Below, piece by piece: positions 34,414 through 44,734 of a stretch of DNA of 64,000 nucleotides. Positions within the stretch are counted from its first letter, which is position 1, and each line of letters opens with the position of its first letter. This stretch comes from Arenicella chitinivorans. Lineage in GTDB: Bacteria; Pseudomonadota; Gammaproteobacteria; Arenicellales; Arenicellaceae. A program made the position numbers and the translations under genes. The stretch spans positions 372,001-436,000 of the forward strand of contig NZ_BMXA01000001.1 in the NCBI RefSeq assembly GCF_014651515.1, in the 5' to 3' direction. The notes beneath the pieces are model-generated. The model saw only the letters and a program-made list of their open reading frames with translations. It was not told where the DNA came from and made no database searches.

Positions 34414-35691
34414 TCATTCCTCGCCAGCTAAAATCGTTGTATTGAGTCGTTTTAGTCGTGCTACATGCACCGACGTATCGCGAGTTTGCACGATTTCTAC
34501 CGTGTAGTCACCCAGTTTAAAACAGGTGCTGGCAACAGGAATGTCTTCTAAATACTCGGTAATAAGCCCGTTCACTGTTTTAACGGTGTCAGTTGGTAGT
34601 TGCCAGTCGAGCTGGCGGTTTATATCTCGCAAGTAGGTGCTGCCCCGTACGAGGAATGAGCCATCTGGTTCGCCTGTAATGTCGTCGTCCATGCCCGGTA
34701 CGACGGTCGTAAAGTCGCCGACGACCTCTTCTAGGATCATTTCTAGGGTCACCAAACCCTTAATATCGCCATATTCGTCGACCACAATACCAAATCGGCG
34801 TCGTTGTTCTTGGAGGTTGGTTAACGCGTGTGTGACCGAAGTGTTTTCGGGAATAAAGTAAGGTTCACGAATCATCGACAACATTGTTTCGCGGTTAAAC
34901 TCCGCCATGTGCGTGAGATAAAACATTTTACGGATGTGTGCAATTCCGATCATATTGTCCATTGAACCCTGGAATACTGGCACACGCGTGTGGTGTGATG
35001 TGGCGAGCTGCTCCACGATATCGTCCCAGTCGTCTTCTAGGTCAATGGCTTCCATATCGGCTCGTGGAATCATGACGTCTTCGACCGTGACTTTCTCCAT
35101 TTCGAGGATGCGGAGGAGCATTTCTTGGTGTGAAACGTCGATCTTTTCGCTGGACTCGTAGACCGCGGCGCGCAATTCTTCGCTATTCAAAGCGTTTGTT
35201 TGAGCCGTGACGTGTACCCCAAGCAGATTGAGTAAGCCATTAGAGAAAATCTTAACCGACCAGACAAATGGCGACAGTAAGATTTGTAAGCCTGCCAGTA
35301 CCCAAGCGGCAGGGTAGGCGATGCGCTCAGGGTTTACCGCGGCCAGAGTTTTAGGTGCAACTTCGGCAAAAATAAGAACCACAAACACCAAAATCATTGG
35401 TGCGTATGCAAGGCCGACATCGCCAAACAATCTCAAGCCAACCACGGTTGCTAGGGTTGAGGCCGCAATATTGGCCACGTTGTTGCCGAATAGGATTGTA
35501 CCGAGCAAGCGATCAGGTGAGCTAAGCAAGTTGAGTACCAGTTTGGCACTTCGATTGCCCTGATCAGCCAGGGTTTTTATGCGATAGCGGTTGACCGCCA
35601 TCATGGCCGTTTCGGATGAGGAAAAAAAAGCTGATAGAAGTATCAGCAGCACTAGCGCTAGGAATAATATCCCTATAGGTACGTCGTTCAA
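34414..35691 (-). CDS. CNNM/CorC-family transporter (YfjD-like)
   Basis: 425 residues. An N-terminal DUF21/CNNM membrane domain (about 1-180, with FFSSSETAMMAVNRYR) is followed by a CBS pair (about 195-320, MIPRADMEAIDLEDDWDDI at its start) and a C-terminal CorC_HlyC domain. Proteins of this family move Mg2+ or related ions, or help other transporters. The domain order matches E. coli YfjD. Specificity is not shown. Confidence 0.88.
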   Translation of the reverse strand: MNDVPIGILFLALVLLILLSAFFSSSETAMMAVNRYRIKTLADQGNRSAKLVLNLLSSPDRLLGTILFGNNVANIAASTLATVVGLRLFGDVGLAYAPMILVFVVLIFAEVAPKTLAAVNPERIAYPAAWVLAGLQILLSPFVWSVKIFSNGLLNLLGVHVTAQTNALNSEELRAAVYESSEKIDVSHQEMLLRILEMEKVTVEDVMIPRADMEAIDLEDDWDDIVEQLATSHHTRVPVFQGSMDNMIGIAHIRKMFYLTHMAEFNRETMLSMIREPYFIPENTSVTHALTNLQEQRRRFGIVVDEYGDIKGLVTLEMILEEVVGDFTTVVPGMDDDITGEPDGSFLVRGSTYLRDINRQLDWQLPTDTVKTVNGLITEYLEDIPVASTCFKLGDYTVEIVQTRDTSVHVARLKRLNTTILAGEE

Positions 35692-35903
35692 TGCGTATTC
35701 ACACTTTTGATAGTCAAGATTATCCGAAACCGGCCGGGTACGACCATTGTATCACTTCAAGTTTCCTTGTGTGTATAGTAAAATCCAGCCCGCGTCGCGC
35801 ACAGGCTGAACTTGAAGTCTGACGCGCAAAGTATCTAGGGGTCGCTGCCACGCAAGCGTTTAACGACCCGCCTTTTCAAAAGCTAACAAGCCGAGGATTT
35901 ATT

Positions 35904-38492
35904 GTGTTAGAAGCCTACCGTGCGCATGTCGCTGAACGTGCAGAGATGGGTATCGTACCCTTGCCATTGGACGCCAATCAAGTTGCCGATTTGATCGAGC
36001 TGCTTAAGAACCCGCCAGCCGGCGAAGAAGCGTTCTTGATGGAATTGTTCACTCAACGCATTCCCGCCGGCGTGGACCAAGCTGCCTATGTGAAAGCCAG
36101 TTTTCTTGCCGCTGTCGCACAAGGTGACGTAAGTTCACCATTGATCTCAGATGAGCGTGCGGTGGAGATTTTGGGTACGATGCTGGGTGGTTACAATATT
36201 GAACCACTGATTAAGGCGCTGGATAACCCGAAACTGGCCGACGAAGCCGCGACCGCGTTGTCACACACTTTGCTGATGTTTGATGCGTTCTACGATGTGA
36301 AAGAAAAAGCCGACGCTGGCAATGAGTACGCAACAAAAGTAGTGCAATCTTGGGCCGATGCCGAATGGTTCACTGCCAAAGACGAAGTGGCCGAGAAAAT
36401 TACCGTTACCGTTTTTATGGTGCCTGGTGAGACGAATACCGATGATTTGTCACCGGCCCCAGACGCATGGTCACGCCCAGACATTCCGTTGCACGCTTTA
36501 GCCATGCTGAAAATGCCTCGTGATGGTTTTGAGGTTAATGGTGATCCGCTGGGCAAGATCGAAGAACTCAAGGCGAAAGGTCACCCAGTAGCATACGTCG
36601 GTGACGTAGTGGGGACTGGTTCATCACGTAAGTCTGCAACCAATTCCGTGTTGTGGACCATGGGCGATGATATTCCTTATATCCCTAACAAGCGTGATGG
36701 CGGTTATTGCTTTGGTAACAAAATCGCACCGATCTTCTATAACACGATGGAAGATTCGGGTGCCTTGCCAATCGAGATGGATGTCTCCAAAATGGAGATG
36801 GGTGACGTAATCGACGTCTACCCTTACGAAGGTGTGGTGAAGCGCCACGGTACCGACGAGGTTATTTCGACCTTTAAACTGAAGACACAGGTGCTGTTGG
36901 ATGAGGTTCGAGCGGGCGGTCGTATTCCACTGATTATCGGACGTGGTTTGACTGCGCGCGCGCGCGAGTCTCTGGGGCTGCCTCCATCTGACCTGTTCCG
37001 TCAACCAGAGCCAGTGACCGATTCTGGTAAAGGCTACACCTTGGCACAAAAAATGGTGGGCAAGGCGTGTGGTCTCGAAGGCGTACGACCTGGGCAGTAC
37101 TGTGAACCTAAAATGACCACTGTCGGATCGCAGGACACGACTGGGCCGATGACGCGTGACGAGTTAAAAGACCTCGCTTGTCTAGGGTTCTCCGCGGATC
37201 TGGTGATGCAGTCTTTCTGTCACACCGCCGCGTATCCAAAGCCGGTAGATGTGACGACACACGCACAATTGCCAGATTTCATTATGAACCGTGGCGGCGT
37301 GTCTTTAAAACCGGGCGACGGTATTATCCACTCATGGTTGAACCGCATGTTGTTGCCAGACACCGTCGGCACTGGTGGTGATTCGCACACGCGTTTTCCG
37401 ATTGGAATTTCCTTCCCAGCGGGCTCGGGCCTAGTGGCGTTTGCTGCGGCAACCGGCGTGATGCCACTGGATATGCCAGAGTCTGTGCTGGTGCGTTTCA
37501 AGGGCAAGATGCAGCCTGGCATCACACTGCGCGATCTGGTGCATGCGATTCCCCTGTATGCCATCAAACAAGGTCATCTGACCGTTGAGAAAGAAGGCAA
37601 GAAGAACATTTTCTCTGGCCGGATTTTGGAAATCGAAGGCTTACCTGACTTGAAGGTGGAGCAAGCGTTTGAGATTGCGGACGCGTCCGCTGAACGTTCG
37701 GCAGGTGGTTGTACCATCAAGCTGAACAAAGAGCCGATCATTGAGTACATCAACTCCAATATCACCATGCTGAAGTGGATGATTGCGGAAGGCTATGGTG
37801 ACAAGCGCACGATTGCACGACGTATTATGGACATGCAAAAGTGGCTGGAAGATCCACAATTGATGGAAGCGGATGCGGACGCTGAATACACCGAAGTCAT
37901 TGAGATTAATCTGGATGAAATTAAGGAGCCAATTCTGTGTTGTCCAAATGATCCGGATGATGCCAAAACACTGTCTGATGTCTTAGCTGCCGGTGAAGTT
38001 GGTGTCGACGAAGTGTTTATTGGTAGTTGCATGACGAACATCGGCCATTTCCGCGCTGCGGCCAAGCTGTTTGATGAGATGGGTGAGCCTGTACCAACGC
38101 GCACTTGGATCGTGCCCCCCACCAAAATGGACGAAGCGCAACTGACTGCCGAAGGGCACTATGCGACCTTCGGCAAAGCTGGTGCGCGAACAGAAATGCC
38201 GGGTTGTTCACTCTGTATGGGTAACCAGGCACGCGTGGCTGCCGGTTCGACCGTGGTATCGACCTCCACACGTAATTTCCCGAACCGTTTAGGCGATGGT
38301 GCGAACGTGTACTTGGCCTCAGCCGAGTTGGCAGCCGTTGCCGCGGTCAAGGGCCGCTTGCCAACCGTGACCGAGTATCTGGATATCGCGAAAAACCTCG
38401 ATATGGTCTCAGAAGATATCTATAAGTATTTGAATTTCAATCAACTGCCCGCGTATCAAAAAATAGCAGATGAGGTGGTTTTGGACGTGTAA
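35904..38492 (+). CDS. acnB: Bifunctional aconitate hydratase 2
   Basis: 862 residues, the normal AcnB length. The N-terminus [16 protein letters not shown] is that of AcnB, with GTG 35904 as start after CGAGGA. The Fe-S cluster cysteines are in GSCMTN and [10 protein letters not shown]. The enzyme interconverts citrate and isocitrate via cis-aconitate in the TCA cycle; AcnB can also take part in the 2-methylcitrate cycle. A clear terminator follows. Confidence 0.97.
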   Translation: MLEAYRAHVAERAEMGIVPLPLDANQVADLIELLKNPPAGEEAFLMELFTQRIPAGVDQAAYVKASFLAAVAQGDVSSPLISDERAVEILGTMLGGYNIEPLIKALDNPKLADEAATALSHTLLMFDAFYDVKEKADAGNEYATKVVQSWADAEWFTAKDEVAEKITVTVFMVPGETNTDDLSPAPDAWSRPDIPLHALAMLKMPRDGFEVNGDPLGKIEELKAKGHPVAYVGDVVGTGSSRKSATNSVLWTMGDDIPYIPNKRDGGYCFGNKIAPIFYNTMEDSGALPIEMDVSKMEMGDVIDVYPYEGVVKRHGTDEVISTFKLKTQVLLDEVRAGGRIPLIIGRGLTARARESLGLPPSDLFRQPEPVTDSGKGYTLAQKMVGKACGLEGVRPGQYCEPKMTTVGSQDTTGPMTRDELKDLACLGFSADLVMQSFCHTAAYPKPVDVTTHAQLPDFIMNRGGVSLKPGDGIIHSWLNRMLLPDTVGTGGDSHTRFPIGISFPAGSGLVAFAAATGVMPLDMPESVLVRFKGKMQPGITLRDLVHAIPLYAIKQGHLTVEKEGKKNIFSGRILEIEGLPDLKVEQAFEIADASAERSAGGCTIKLNKEPIIEYINSNITMLKWMIAEGYGDKRTIARRIMDMQKWLEDPQLMEADADAEYTEVIEINLDEIKEPILCCPNDPDDAKTLSDVLAAGEVGVDEVFIGSCMTNIGHFRAAAKLFDEMGEPVPTRTWIVPPTKMDEAQLTAEGHYATFGKAGARTEMPGCSLCMGNQARVAAGSTVVSTSTRNFPNRLGDGANVYLASAELAAVAAVKGRLPTVTEYLDIAKNLDMVSEDIYKYLNFNQLPAYQKIADEVVLDV

Positions 38493-38519
38493 CCACACTC
38501 ACAAACATTACCATTTAGA

Positions 38520-38550
38520 AGCCCCGTACCAAAATACGGGGCTTTTTTTG
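38520..38550 (+). terminator. Rho-independent terminator of acnB
   Basis: GCCCCGTA (38521-38528) pairs with TACGGGGC (38535-38542) around CCAAAA, followed by seven T. It starts 28 bases after the acnB stop. Confidence 0.93.
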
Positions 38551-38695
38551 TCAATCGTCTAGAAAATCGTTGCTGACGATAATTGCTCGTGTGTGTTCAG
38601 GAAATCTCTGTGATATAACCAATCTGCATCATCACTCACGAGCTACCCGTTCCGTTTTCGTGTTGGATTAGATGCTTTAAAAGTACGGAGATACT

Positions 38696-39784
38696 ATGAA
38701 AAAATTCTTGTTCGTTCTCGCTACCGGACTGTTGTTGTGCCTGACTCTACCGAAATCTGCTTATGCTGGATTTCCAAATGATTTCTCAGATGTCACCTGG
38801 ATCGACCCGGATATTTCCGGATGGGCCCAGACGTCGCGTATTACTGTCGATGTGCGTGGATCTCGTTTGAGTGTTAATGACACAAAGCGAACGGTGTGGC
38901 CAGCACGCTTTCACACCACCTTAAACAATAATTGCTGCAACCGCTCATTGTGGATGTTTATTAAATTCAAAGGTCGATGGTATGCGACTACCTTTGAATA
39001 TATGCGTTTTGGTCAGATAGACAAGAACGTTGAAGCTGTGAGGGGACGCCAGATGAAACGCATGCCGTTCTCTGGACCGGGGGTCGAGTGGCACCCGGCT
39101 GAGGGCGAAGTCTACGGTTTCATGACCAGTGGCATGGCACGTTTCAACCTGGATAACGTTAATGTCCGTGAGCGCAGTAACGTGGCGTTATATCGATGGG
39201 GAGTCGGTCCAACGGACAATGCCAATTTCGAAGAGGTACCACGACGACCTAATGGCCACCCAATCACGGGTGGCGAGCCGGTGGAGCCTGTAGAAGAGTG
39301 CGTTGAACCTGAGCCGCCAGCCGAGGTGATCAATACTCATGTTTATCGTGGAGAAGCGATAGGCCAATTAGTTGTGACAGGTAGCACGAACCAGACAGCG
39401 GAGTTTCGAGAAAATGTAACGATTGAAGTCAGCGACACGCGGTCTGTGGCATTCCGTGTCGATGATGAGTTTTTTATCTCGCAAGTTGGTCAAAACGGTA
39501 ACTTTAGCGGCAGATTTACATTTGATATCGGAAACGCTGGTATCTGTATTGTCGACATCGACGTAATCGGGAATGTTAGTGGTAAAACAGCGTCTGGCAG
39601 CGCAAGCGGTAACGACTCCTGTGCTGGCAACACGGCAAGTTTCACAGCGACTTTTAGTGCATCTTCGACGACTGCGCCTAGCTATTTAGATTTACGGCCG
39701 CCATTACCTACCCCACGCAGCGTGTGTAATCCGCCTAATGTGTCACCTGCGATCAATTTATTGCTATTTGGTGACAACGAATAG
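38696..39784 (+). CDS. Hypothetical secreted protein, two-part
   Basis: 362 residues, family not recognised. A signal peptide ends at AYAG (about residue 24). Residues 25-165 form a Trp/Arg-rich domain (DVTWIDPDISGWAQTSRITV, NNCCNRS). A Pro/Glu-rich linker (EPVEPVEECVEPEPPAE) leads to a beta-rich, Gly/Ser/Thr-rich domain with a Cys pair (GICIV, DSCAG). The first domain resembles a carbohydrate or sugar-binding fold only in general character. A periplasmic or extracellular location is inferred. Confidence 0.7.
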   Translation: MKKFLFVLATGLLLCLTLPKSAYAGFPNDFSDVTWIDPDISGWAQTSRITVDVRGSRLSVNDTKRTVWPARFHTTLNNNCCNRSLWMFIKFKGRWYATTFEYMRFGQIDKNVEAVRGRQMKRMPFSGPGVEWHPAEGEVYGFMTSGMARFNLDNVNVRERSNVALYRWGVGPTDNANFEEVPRRPNGHPITGGEPVEPVEECVEPEPPAEVINTHVYRGEAIGQLVVTGSTNQTAEFRENVTIEVSDTRSVAFRVDDEFFISQVGQNGNFSGRFTFDIGNAGICIVDIDVIGNVSGKTASGSASGNDSCAGNTASFTATFSASSTTAPSYLDLRPPLPTPRSVCNPPNVSPAINLLLFGDNE

Positions 39785-39924
39785 GGGGATACGTTACACG
39801 GGTCGCTGAGTGTATCCACTTTGCGCGGTAGATAACCGTTGTCTATGATGAGCATGGCTTTTCTTCATCGTAAGCCTGCTCATCGTGCTCTATACTGATT
39901 CTGAGTTAAACACCGGAGTTTGCT

Positions 39925-41310
39925 ATGGAGCTTGATCCTGTCCTGCTGTCGCGCATTCAGTTTGCGCTGAACATCAGCTTCCACATTCTGTTCCCGACCA
40001 TCACCATCGGGCTCGCTTACTTCATAATATACTTTCGTGTTCGCTATACTCTGACGCGAGATCCACATTGGGATTTTATTTATACCTTCTGGGTCAAAGT
40101 CTTCGCACTGACGTTCGCATTGGGTGTCGTGACCGGGATTGTCATGAGCTTTCAGTTCGGGACGAACTGGCCAGGATTTATGGAACAGGCCGGCAATATT
40201 GCTGGTCCACTCCTTGGTTATGAAGTCCTCACTGCCTTCTTCTTGGAAGCATCTTTTTTAGGCATTATGTTGTTCGGCAAGAGCCGGGTTTCGAATCGCT
40301 TGCACCTGATTTCTACCATTGTCGTGGCGTTAGGCACGACGTTGTCTGCGTTCTGGATTCTCAGTTTGAATTCGTGGATGCAGACCCCGACCGGGTATAC
40401 TTATGATGGCGACGCGATGATCGTAGAGAGTTGGCTGGCAGTCATTTTCAACCCGTCGTTTCCGTATCGTTTCGCGCACATGATGGTGGCGTGCTTACTC
40501 ACCGCTTCGTTCCTGGTGGCGGGAGTTAGCGCCTGGCGCACGTTGCGTAAAGTTGACGGCCCCGCTACCGCCAGAGTAATGCGAACCGCCGTTATTGCTG
40601 CCGCTCTATTGATCCCAGTACAGATCTTTCTTGGCGACTTGCATGGACTGAATACGCTGAAGCACCAACCGGCTAAAGTTGCCGCGATTGAAGCGGTATG
40701 GGAAACCGAACGCGGCGCAGCGCTCACACTGTTTGGTTTTCCCGATGAAACGGCCAGGACCACGCATGCAGCGATTAAAGTACCGAAGCTCGGTAGTTTG
40801 ATTCTGACGCACGAGTGGGATGGTGAGCTGAAAGGACTCAATGAGTTTATTGGAGAACATCCTCCTGTGGCGCCGGTATTCTGGTCATTCCGTATTATGG
40901 TCGGCGTGGGCATGTTGATGCTGCTGATTTCTTGGCTTGCAGTTTGGCAATATTGGCGGCGCGGTGCTTTAGGGTTGAATACCTTGCGCGCCTTGTTCGC
41001 TATGACGTTTTCTGGCTGGGTTGCTGTGCTGGCGGGTTGGTATGTAACGGAGATCGGAAGACAGCCGTGGATCGTTTCTGGCCTGATCAAAACTGCCGAT
41101 GTGGTTGCGGATCATCCTGCTGGTACGGTGTTGACAACGTTAGTGGCCTACTCGGTGATCTATACATTCCTGCTGATCAGTTACATCGGTGCTTTGTTTT
41201 ATATGTCGAGCAAGCCAGCTCAGTCGCTGTTGCACATGCACAATTACGGCTTGCCTGGAAGGCATCCTGAAGACCAGGCATTTAGTAAACAACCGATCGG
41301 AGGGCAGTGA
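39925..41310 (+). CDS. cydA: Cytochrome bd-type quinol oxidase subunit I
   Basis: 461 residues. Haem ligands are visible: H20 (SFHILFP), His in FAHMMVACLL, and the YEVLTAFFLEASFLGIMLFG helix with the conserved Glu. The Q-loop is short, as in CIO-type (cyanide-insensitive) oxidases. The complex oxidises ubiquinol and reduces oxygen at the inner membrane without proton pumping. It is followed directly by cydB. Confidence 0.94.
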   Translation: MELDPVLLSRIQFALNISFHILFPTITIGLAYFIIYFRVRYTLTRDPHWDFIYTFWVKVFALTFALGVVTGIVMSFQFGTNWPGFMEQAGNIAGPLLGYEVLTAFFLEASFLGIMLFGKSRVSNRLHLISTIVVALGTTLSAFWILSLNSWMQTPTGYTYDGDAMIVESWLAVIFNPSFPYRFAHMMVACLLTASFLVAGVSAWRTLRKVDGPATARVMRTAVIAAALLIPVQIFLGDLHGLNTLKHQPAKVAAIEAVWETERGAALTLFGFPDETARTTHAAIKVPKLGSLILTHEWDGELKGLNEFIGEHPPVAPVFWSFRIMVGVGMLMLLISWLAVWQYWRRGALGLNTLRALFAMTFSGWVAVLAGWYVTEIGRQPWIVSGLIKTADVVADHPAGTVLTTLVAYSVIYTFLLISYIGALFYMSSKPAQSLLHMHNYGLPGRHPEDQAFSKQPIGGQ

Positions 41311-41312
41311 AC

Positions 41313-42308
41313 ATGGACCAATTTTTGCCTTTAATTTTCGTCGCTGTCATGGGTTTGTCTTTATTGCTGTATGTAATTCTTGACGGCTATGACCTCGGCG
41401 TTGGCCTGTTGCTGCCGTTCGCCTCGGATGCCGAAAAAGACGTGATGATTGCCTCGATCGGGCCATTCTGGGACGCCAACGAAACGTGGATTGTCATGGG
41501 GGTTGGCGTGCTGCTAATTGCCTTTCCTTCTGCCCACGGAATTATACTAACCAAGTTGTACTTGCCTGCGACTATCATGCTGTTCGGATTGATTTTGCGC
41601 GGCGTTGCCTTTGATTTTCGGGTCAAGGCTGGGGACGATAAAAAGGTCATGTGGAACCGTTTCTTCTTTCTTGGTTCCCTGGTTGCTTCCATGGCGCAAG
41701 GCTGGATGCTCGGGTCTTACATTACCGGTCTGACTGGTTCATTTATTAATACCTTGTTCGCGGTGTTAATTGCCGTGTGCTTGCCCGCGCTTTACTGCGT
41801 GCTCGGTGCAACTTGGTTGTTGATCAAAACCGAAGGCGCCTTGTTTGAGAAAGCCGTCGGGTGGGCACGAACCTCTGTGTTGCCCATGGCATTGGGCTTG
41901 TTTTTGGTTTCCATCGCGACACCCTTGGTGAGCAGCGTGATTGCCGAACGCTGGTTTCAGTTGCCCAACTTCATTGGCTTATTGCCGATTCCGGTCACCA
42001 GCCTGATCGCGATGGTTGTACTGGTGGTGCTCCTGAAACGCGATCTGACAGCGCTCAGAGAGCTTAACCCGATGTATTTGTTTGCCTGTCCGGTGGTGGT
42101 GTGCCTCATGGCGGCTCTGGGTCTGGCATACAGTATTTTTCCCGACATTATCATCGGCCAAATGACAATCTGGGAGGCAGCGTCTCATCCTTCCGCACTC
42201 AAGTTTACCTTGGTCGGCGTGCTTATTGCGTTGCCATGTATCGTACTGTACACGATCTTTATCTATAAGGTATTTTCTGGCAAAGCCAGTGAGCTGCGTT
42301 ACGATTAA
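41313..42308 (+). CDS. cydB: Cytochrome bd-type quinol oxidase subunit II
   Basis: 331 residues, multi-span membrane subunit. Landmarks are LYVILDGYDLGVGLLLP, GPFWDANETWIV and FRVKAGDDKKVMWN. ATG 41313 is preferred because GGAGG at 41299-41303 is 9 bases upstream; a GTG at 41307 overlaps the cydA stop. No CydX-like small ORF follows, because the convergent gene's stop codon shares TTAA with the cydB stop. Confidence 0.93.
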   Translation: MDQFLPLIFVAVMGLSLLLYVILDGYDLGVGLLLPFASDAEKDVMIASIGPFWDANETWIVMGVGVLLIAFPSAHGIILTKLYLPATIMLFGLILRGVAFDFRVKAGDDKKVMWNRFFFLGSLVASMAQGWMLGSYITGLTGSFINTLFAVLIAVCLPALYCVLGATWLLIKTEGALFEKAVGWARTSVLPMALGLFLVSIATPLVSSVIAERWFQLPNFIGLLPIPVTSLIAMVVLVVLLKRDLTALRELNPMYLFACPVVVCLMAALGLAYSIFPDIIIGQMTIWEAASHPSALKFTLVGVLIALPCIVLYTIFIYKVFSGKASELRYD

Positions 42309-43186
42309 CGTCCGGTTTTTAATCGGGCCGTGAAAAAGCGATGAATGTCAGCGGCCACTGTTTGGTTGCGGGTAAACCACGGGTGGAGTTTGAGCACAAT
42401 GTCGACATGTGAGTAGTTGTCATACAGCACCGTTTCCACGTCTACGCCGGCATTCTCTAAGCGCTCAGCCAGTCCATCCTGGTTGTATTGGCCGACTCGC
42501 TCGTCCCCCTTGCTGTGCAGTAGTAAGGTGCTGGGTTCATCGCCATCGACATAGTTAAAAATGTCCATTAAGGGATAACGTTCAGCCGGGCCGAACACCG
42601 CCATGGCTGCTTCTGAGTCGGGCGTAAAACTGTAGGGTCCAGCAATGCCAGCGACACCACGCAGATCTTTGGGGCTGAGTCCCGCGCGCTGTAGATACTG
42701 CTTGTCTGTCGCCAACATTAAGGCTGTGTGTGCGCCGGCGGAGTGCCCGGCGACAAAAATATTGCTGGCATCGCCTTGGTATTGCGCGATATTGGCTTTC
42801 ACCCAGGCGATCGCCAGCGCGGCATCCTCGATAAAACTTGGAAATTTAGCGCGCTGGTCTGGGTGCTTGATGTAGTCAGGCATTACGACCGTGTAGCCTA
42901 AACGGTGGAAGGTGTCAGCAGCGAAAAAATACTGGTCTTTGTTACCATGCCACCAGCCACCACCGTGAATAAATACCAATACCGGTGCGGGTTTGTTTTG
43001 TGGGTATACGTCTAACCGTTGCCAAGGCTGATCGCCGTATGCAAGGTTCGCAACGGGTTGCGCTTTACTAACGGCTCCGATGGCAGTGTTGATCAGCTTT
43101 AGGCCACGATCACGGTCAAGAGCTGCCCAGGTTATTCCGGCAGCAAGAAGGGCAATGATGACAAGAAGAATCGTCAATATTTTCAT
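42305..43186 (-). CDS. Alpha/beta hydrolase, esterase/lipase type
   Basis: 293 residues with an N-terminal membrane/signal segment (MKILTILLVIIALLAAGITWA). The oxyanion loop HGGGWW and nucleophile elbow GHSAGAH (Ser) are of the hormone-sensitive-lipase/BD-FAE-like type, with a C-terminal Asp/His (SKGDERV, YSHVDIV). ATG 43186 is chosen; a GTG at 43240 would overlap the divergent nnr promoter and add no recognisable signal sequence. The substrate is unknown. Confidence 0.85.
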   Translation of the reverse strand: MKILTILLVIIALLAAGITWAALDRDRGLKLINTAIGAVSKAQPVANLAYGDQPWQRLDVYPQNKPAPVLVFIHGGGWWHGNKDQYFFAADTFHRLGYTVVMPDYIKHPDQRAKFPSFIEDAALAIAWVKANIAQYQGDASNIFVAGHSAGAHTALMLATDKQYLQRAGLSPKDLRGVAGIAGPYSFTPDSEAAMAVFGPAERYPLMDIFNYVDGDEPSTLLLHSKGDERVGQYNQDGLAERLENAGVDVETVLYDNYSHVDIVLKLHPWFTRNQTVAADIHRFFTARLKTGR

Positions 43187-43243
43187 GGTGTATGGACCGT
43201 CTTTGAGTAGCGTACGTATTTTGCTTACTGATAGTATCACTGT

Positions 43244-44722
43244 ATGGATTCACACATTTTCACTGGTACCGCTGTACAGGCAATAGATCGTTACCTGATT
43301 AACGACCTCGGAAAGCAATCGGCCGAATTAATGCAGCTGGCCGGTGAGTCTGCCTTTGCGCTATTGCAACAGAGATTTGACGAGACTGCACGGTCAATGC
43401 TTGTCTTGTGTGGTCCAGGTAATAATGGCGGCGATGGATTCGTTGTTGCGCTGGAAGCATTGCGCGCCGACTGGCCAGTACAGTGTGTTGCTGCGAGTGC
43501 ACCAAAATCTGAAGCGGCTAAGCAAGCGTTCAATCGCTACCGCGAAGCCGGCGGTCAACTGAGTCCGGTCGATCAGGTAATGGGTGGCGAAACGTGCTAC
43601 GAGGTGGTCGTTGACGCCTTGCTTGGACTGGGCCAAAACGGTGCACCGCGCGGTTTGATCGCTGAGTTAGTGCAATGGAGCAATGAACAAAACGCGTTTC
43701 GGTTAGCGCTCGATGTGCCAACCGGTCTGGACGCCGATACCGGGTCGGTGCGGGAACCGATTTTTTCGGCGGATCTGACCATTACATTTCTGGCGCATAA
43801 ACTGGGCTTGTTGACCGGCGCTGGCGTGAACCACGTAGGCGACTTAGTGCTGGAGACATTGGATGTGACACCGGCCGAGCGTGGTCATGTGGCGCCTGTC
43901 GCTAATCTGCTTCAGCCACCAAAACTACCATCCCGCCGCCCTGACTCGCATAAAGGGACTTACGGTCACGTCGTGGTCGTTGGTGGAGACAATGGTATGT
44001 TCGGCGCAACGCTCTTAGCCGGTGGTGCAGCGCTGCGAAGTGGCGCTGGCAAAGTCACACTAGCCAGTACCACAGGACATCTAGATAAAGCGGCTTATTG
44101 GATGCCAGAGCTAATGAGTACCGTCATTGAGGTCGACGCGTCCCCGGCAATCGCCTCCAGCGAAATTCTAGCCGTGGGGCCAGGTTTGGGTACAGATGAG
44201 TGGGGGCGGCATGCTTTTGAGTGGAGCCTTCAGCAAATCAACGACCTAGTGATAGACGCAGACGCCTTAAACTTACTGGCTGAGCATGATGAGCAGTTTC
44301 CGTCCGATCGACGGGTGGTATTAACCCCGCATCCGGGCGAAGCTGCACGACTGTTGCATTCAACCACCGCGCAAGTACAGCTCAATCGGCTCAGCACGGT
44401 CTCTCAAATAGCACGAAAGTACCGCGCAATCTGCGTGCTTAAAGGCGCAGGGACCTTAATAGCAGATCCAACCGGCCGAGTCGCCCTTTGCAACCTCGGC
44501 AATCCCGGCATGGCCAGCGCTGGGATGGGGGATGTGCTGACCGGTGTGATTGCCGCCTTGCTTGCGCAGGGACATCGCCCGTTTGATGCGGCCTGTGCCG
44601 GTGTGTGGCTACACGCAAAGGCGGCTGATATTGCAAAATCTGATATCGGCGAAGCCGGGTTGATAGCCACTGACGTTATCCAACAGCTGCCGCTCACACT
44701 GGTACGTTGCCAGCAGAGCTAA
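43244..44722 (+). CDS. nnr: Bifunctional NAD(P)H-hydrate repair enzyme
   Basis: 492 residues. The N-terminal epimerase domain has GPGNNGGDG (about 57-65) and the K+-site region DALLGLGQNG, and the C-terminal dehydratase domain has VVGGDNGMFGA, LTPHPGEAARLL and NPGMASAGMGDVLTG. Together they repair damaged NAD(P)HX. It starts 57 bases from the divergent hydrolase gene. The tsaE gene often found next to nnr is not present. Confidence 0.95.
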   Translation: MDSHIFTGTAVQAIDRYLINDLGKQSAELMQLAGESAFALLQQRFDETARSMLVLCGPGNNGGDGFVVALEALRADWPVQCVAASAPKSEAAKQAFNRYREAGGQLSPVDQVMGGETCYEVVVDALLGLGQNGAPRGLIAELVQWSNEQNAFRLALDVPTGLDADTGSVREPIFSADLTITFLAHKLGLLTGAGVNHVGDLVLETLDVTPAERGHVAPVANLLQPPKLPSRRPDSHKGTYGHVVVVGGDNGMFGATLLAGGAALRSGAGKVTLASTTGHLDKAAYWMPELMSTVIEVDASPAIASSEILAVGPGLGTDEWGRHAFEWSLQQINDLVIDADALNLLAEHDEQFPSDRRVVLTPHPGEAARLLHSTTAQVQLNRLSTVSQIARKYRAICVLKGAGTLIADPTGRVALCNLGNPGMASAGMGDVLTGVIAALLAQGHRPFDAACAGVWLHAKAADIAKSDIGEAGLIATDVIQQLPLTLVRCQQS

Positions 44723-44734
44723 TGTTGGAAGTAC

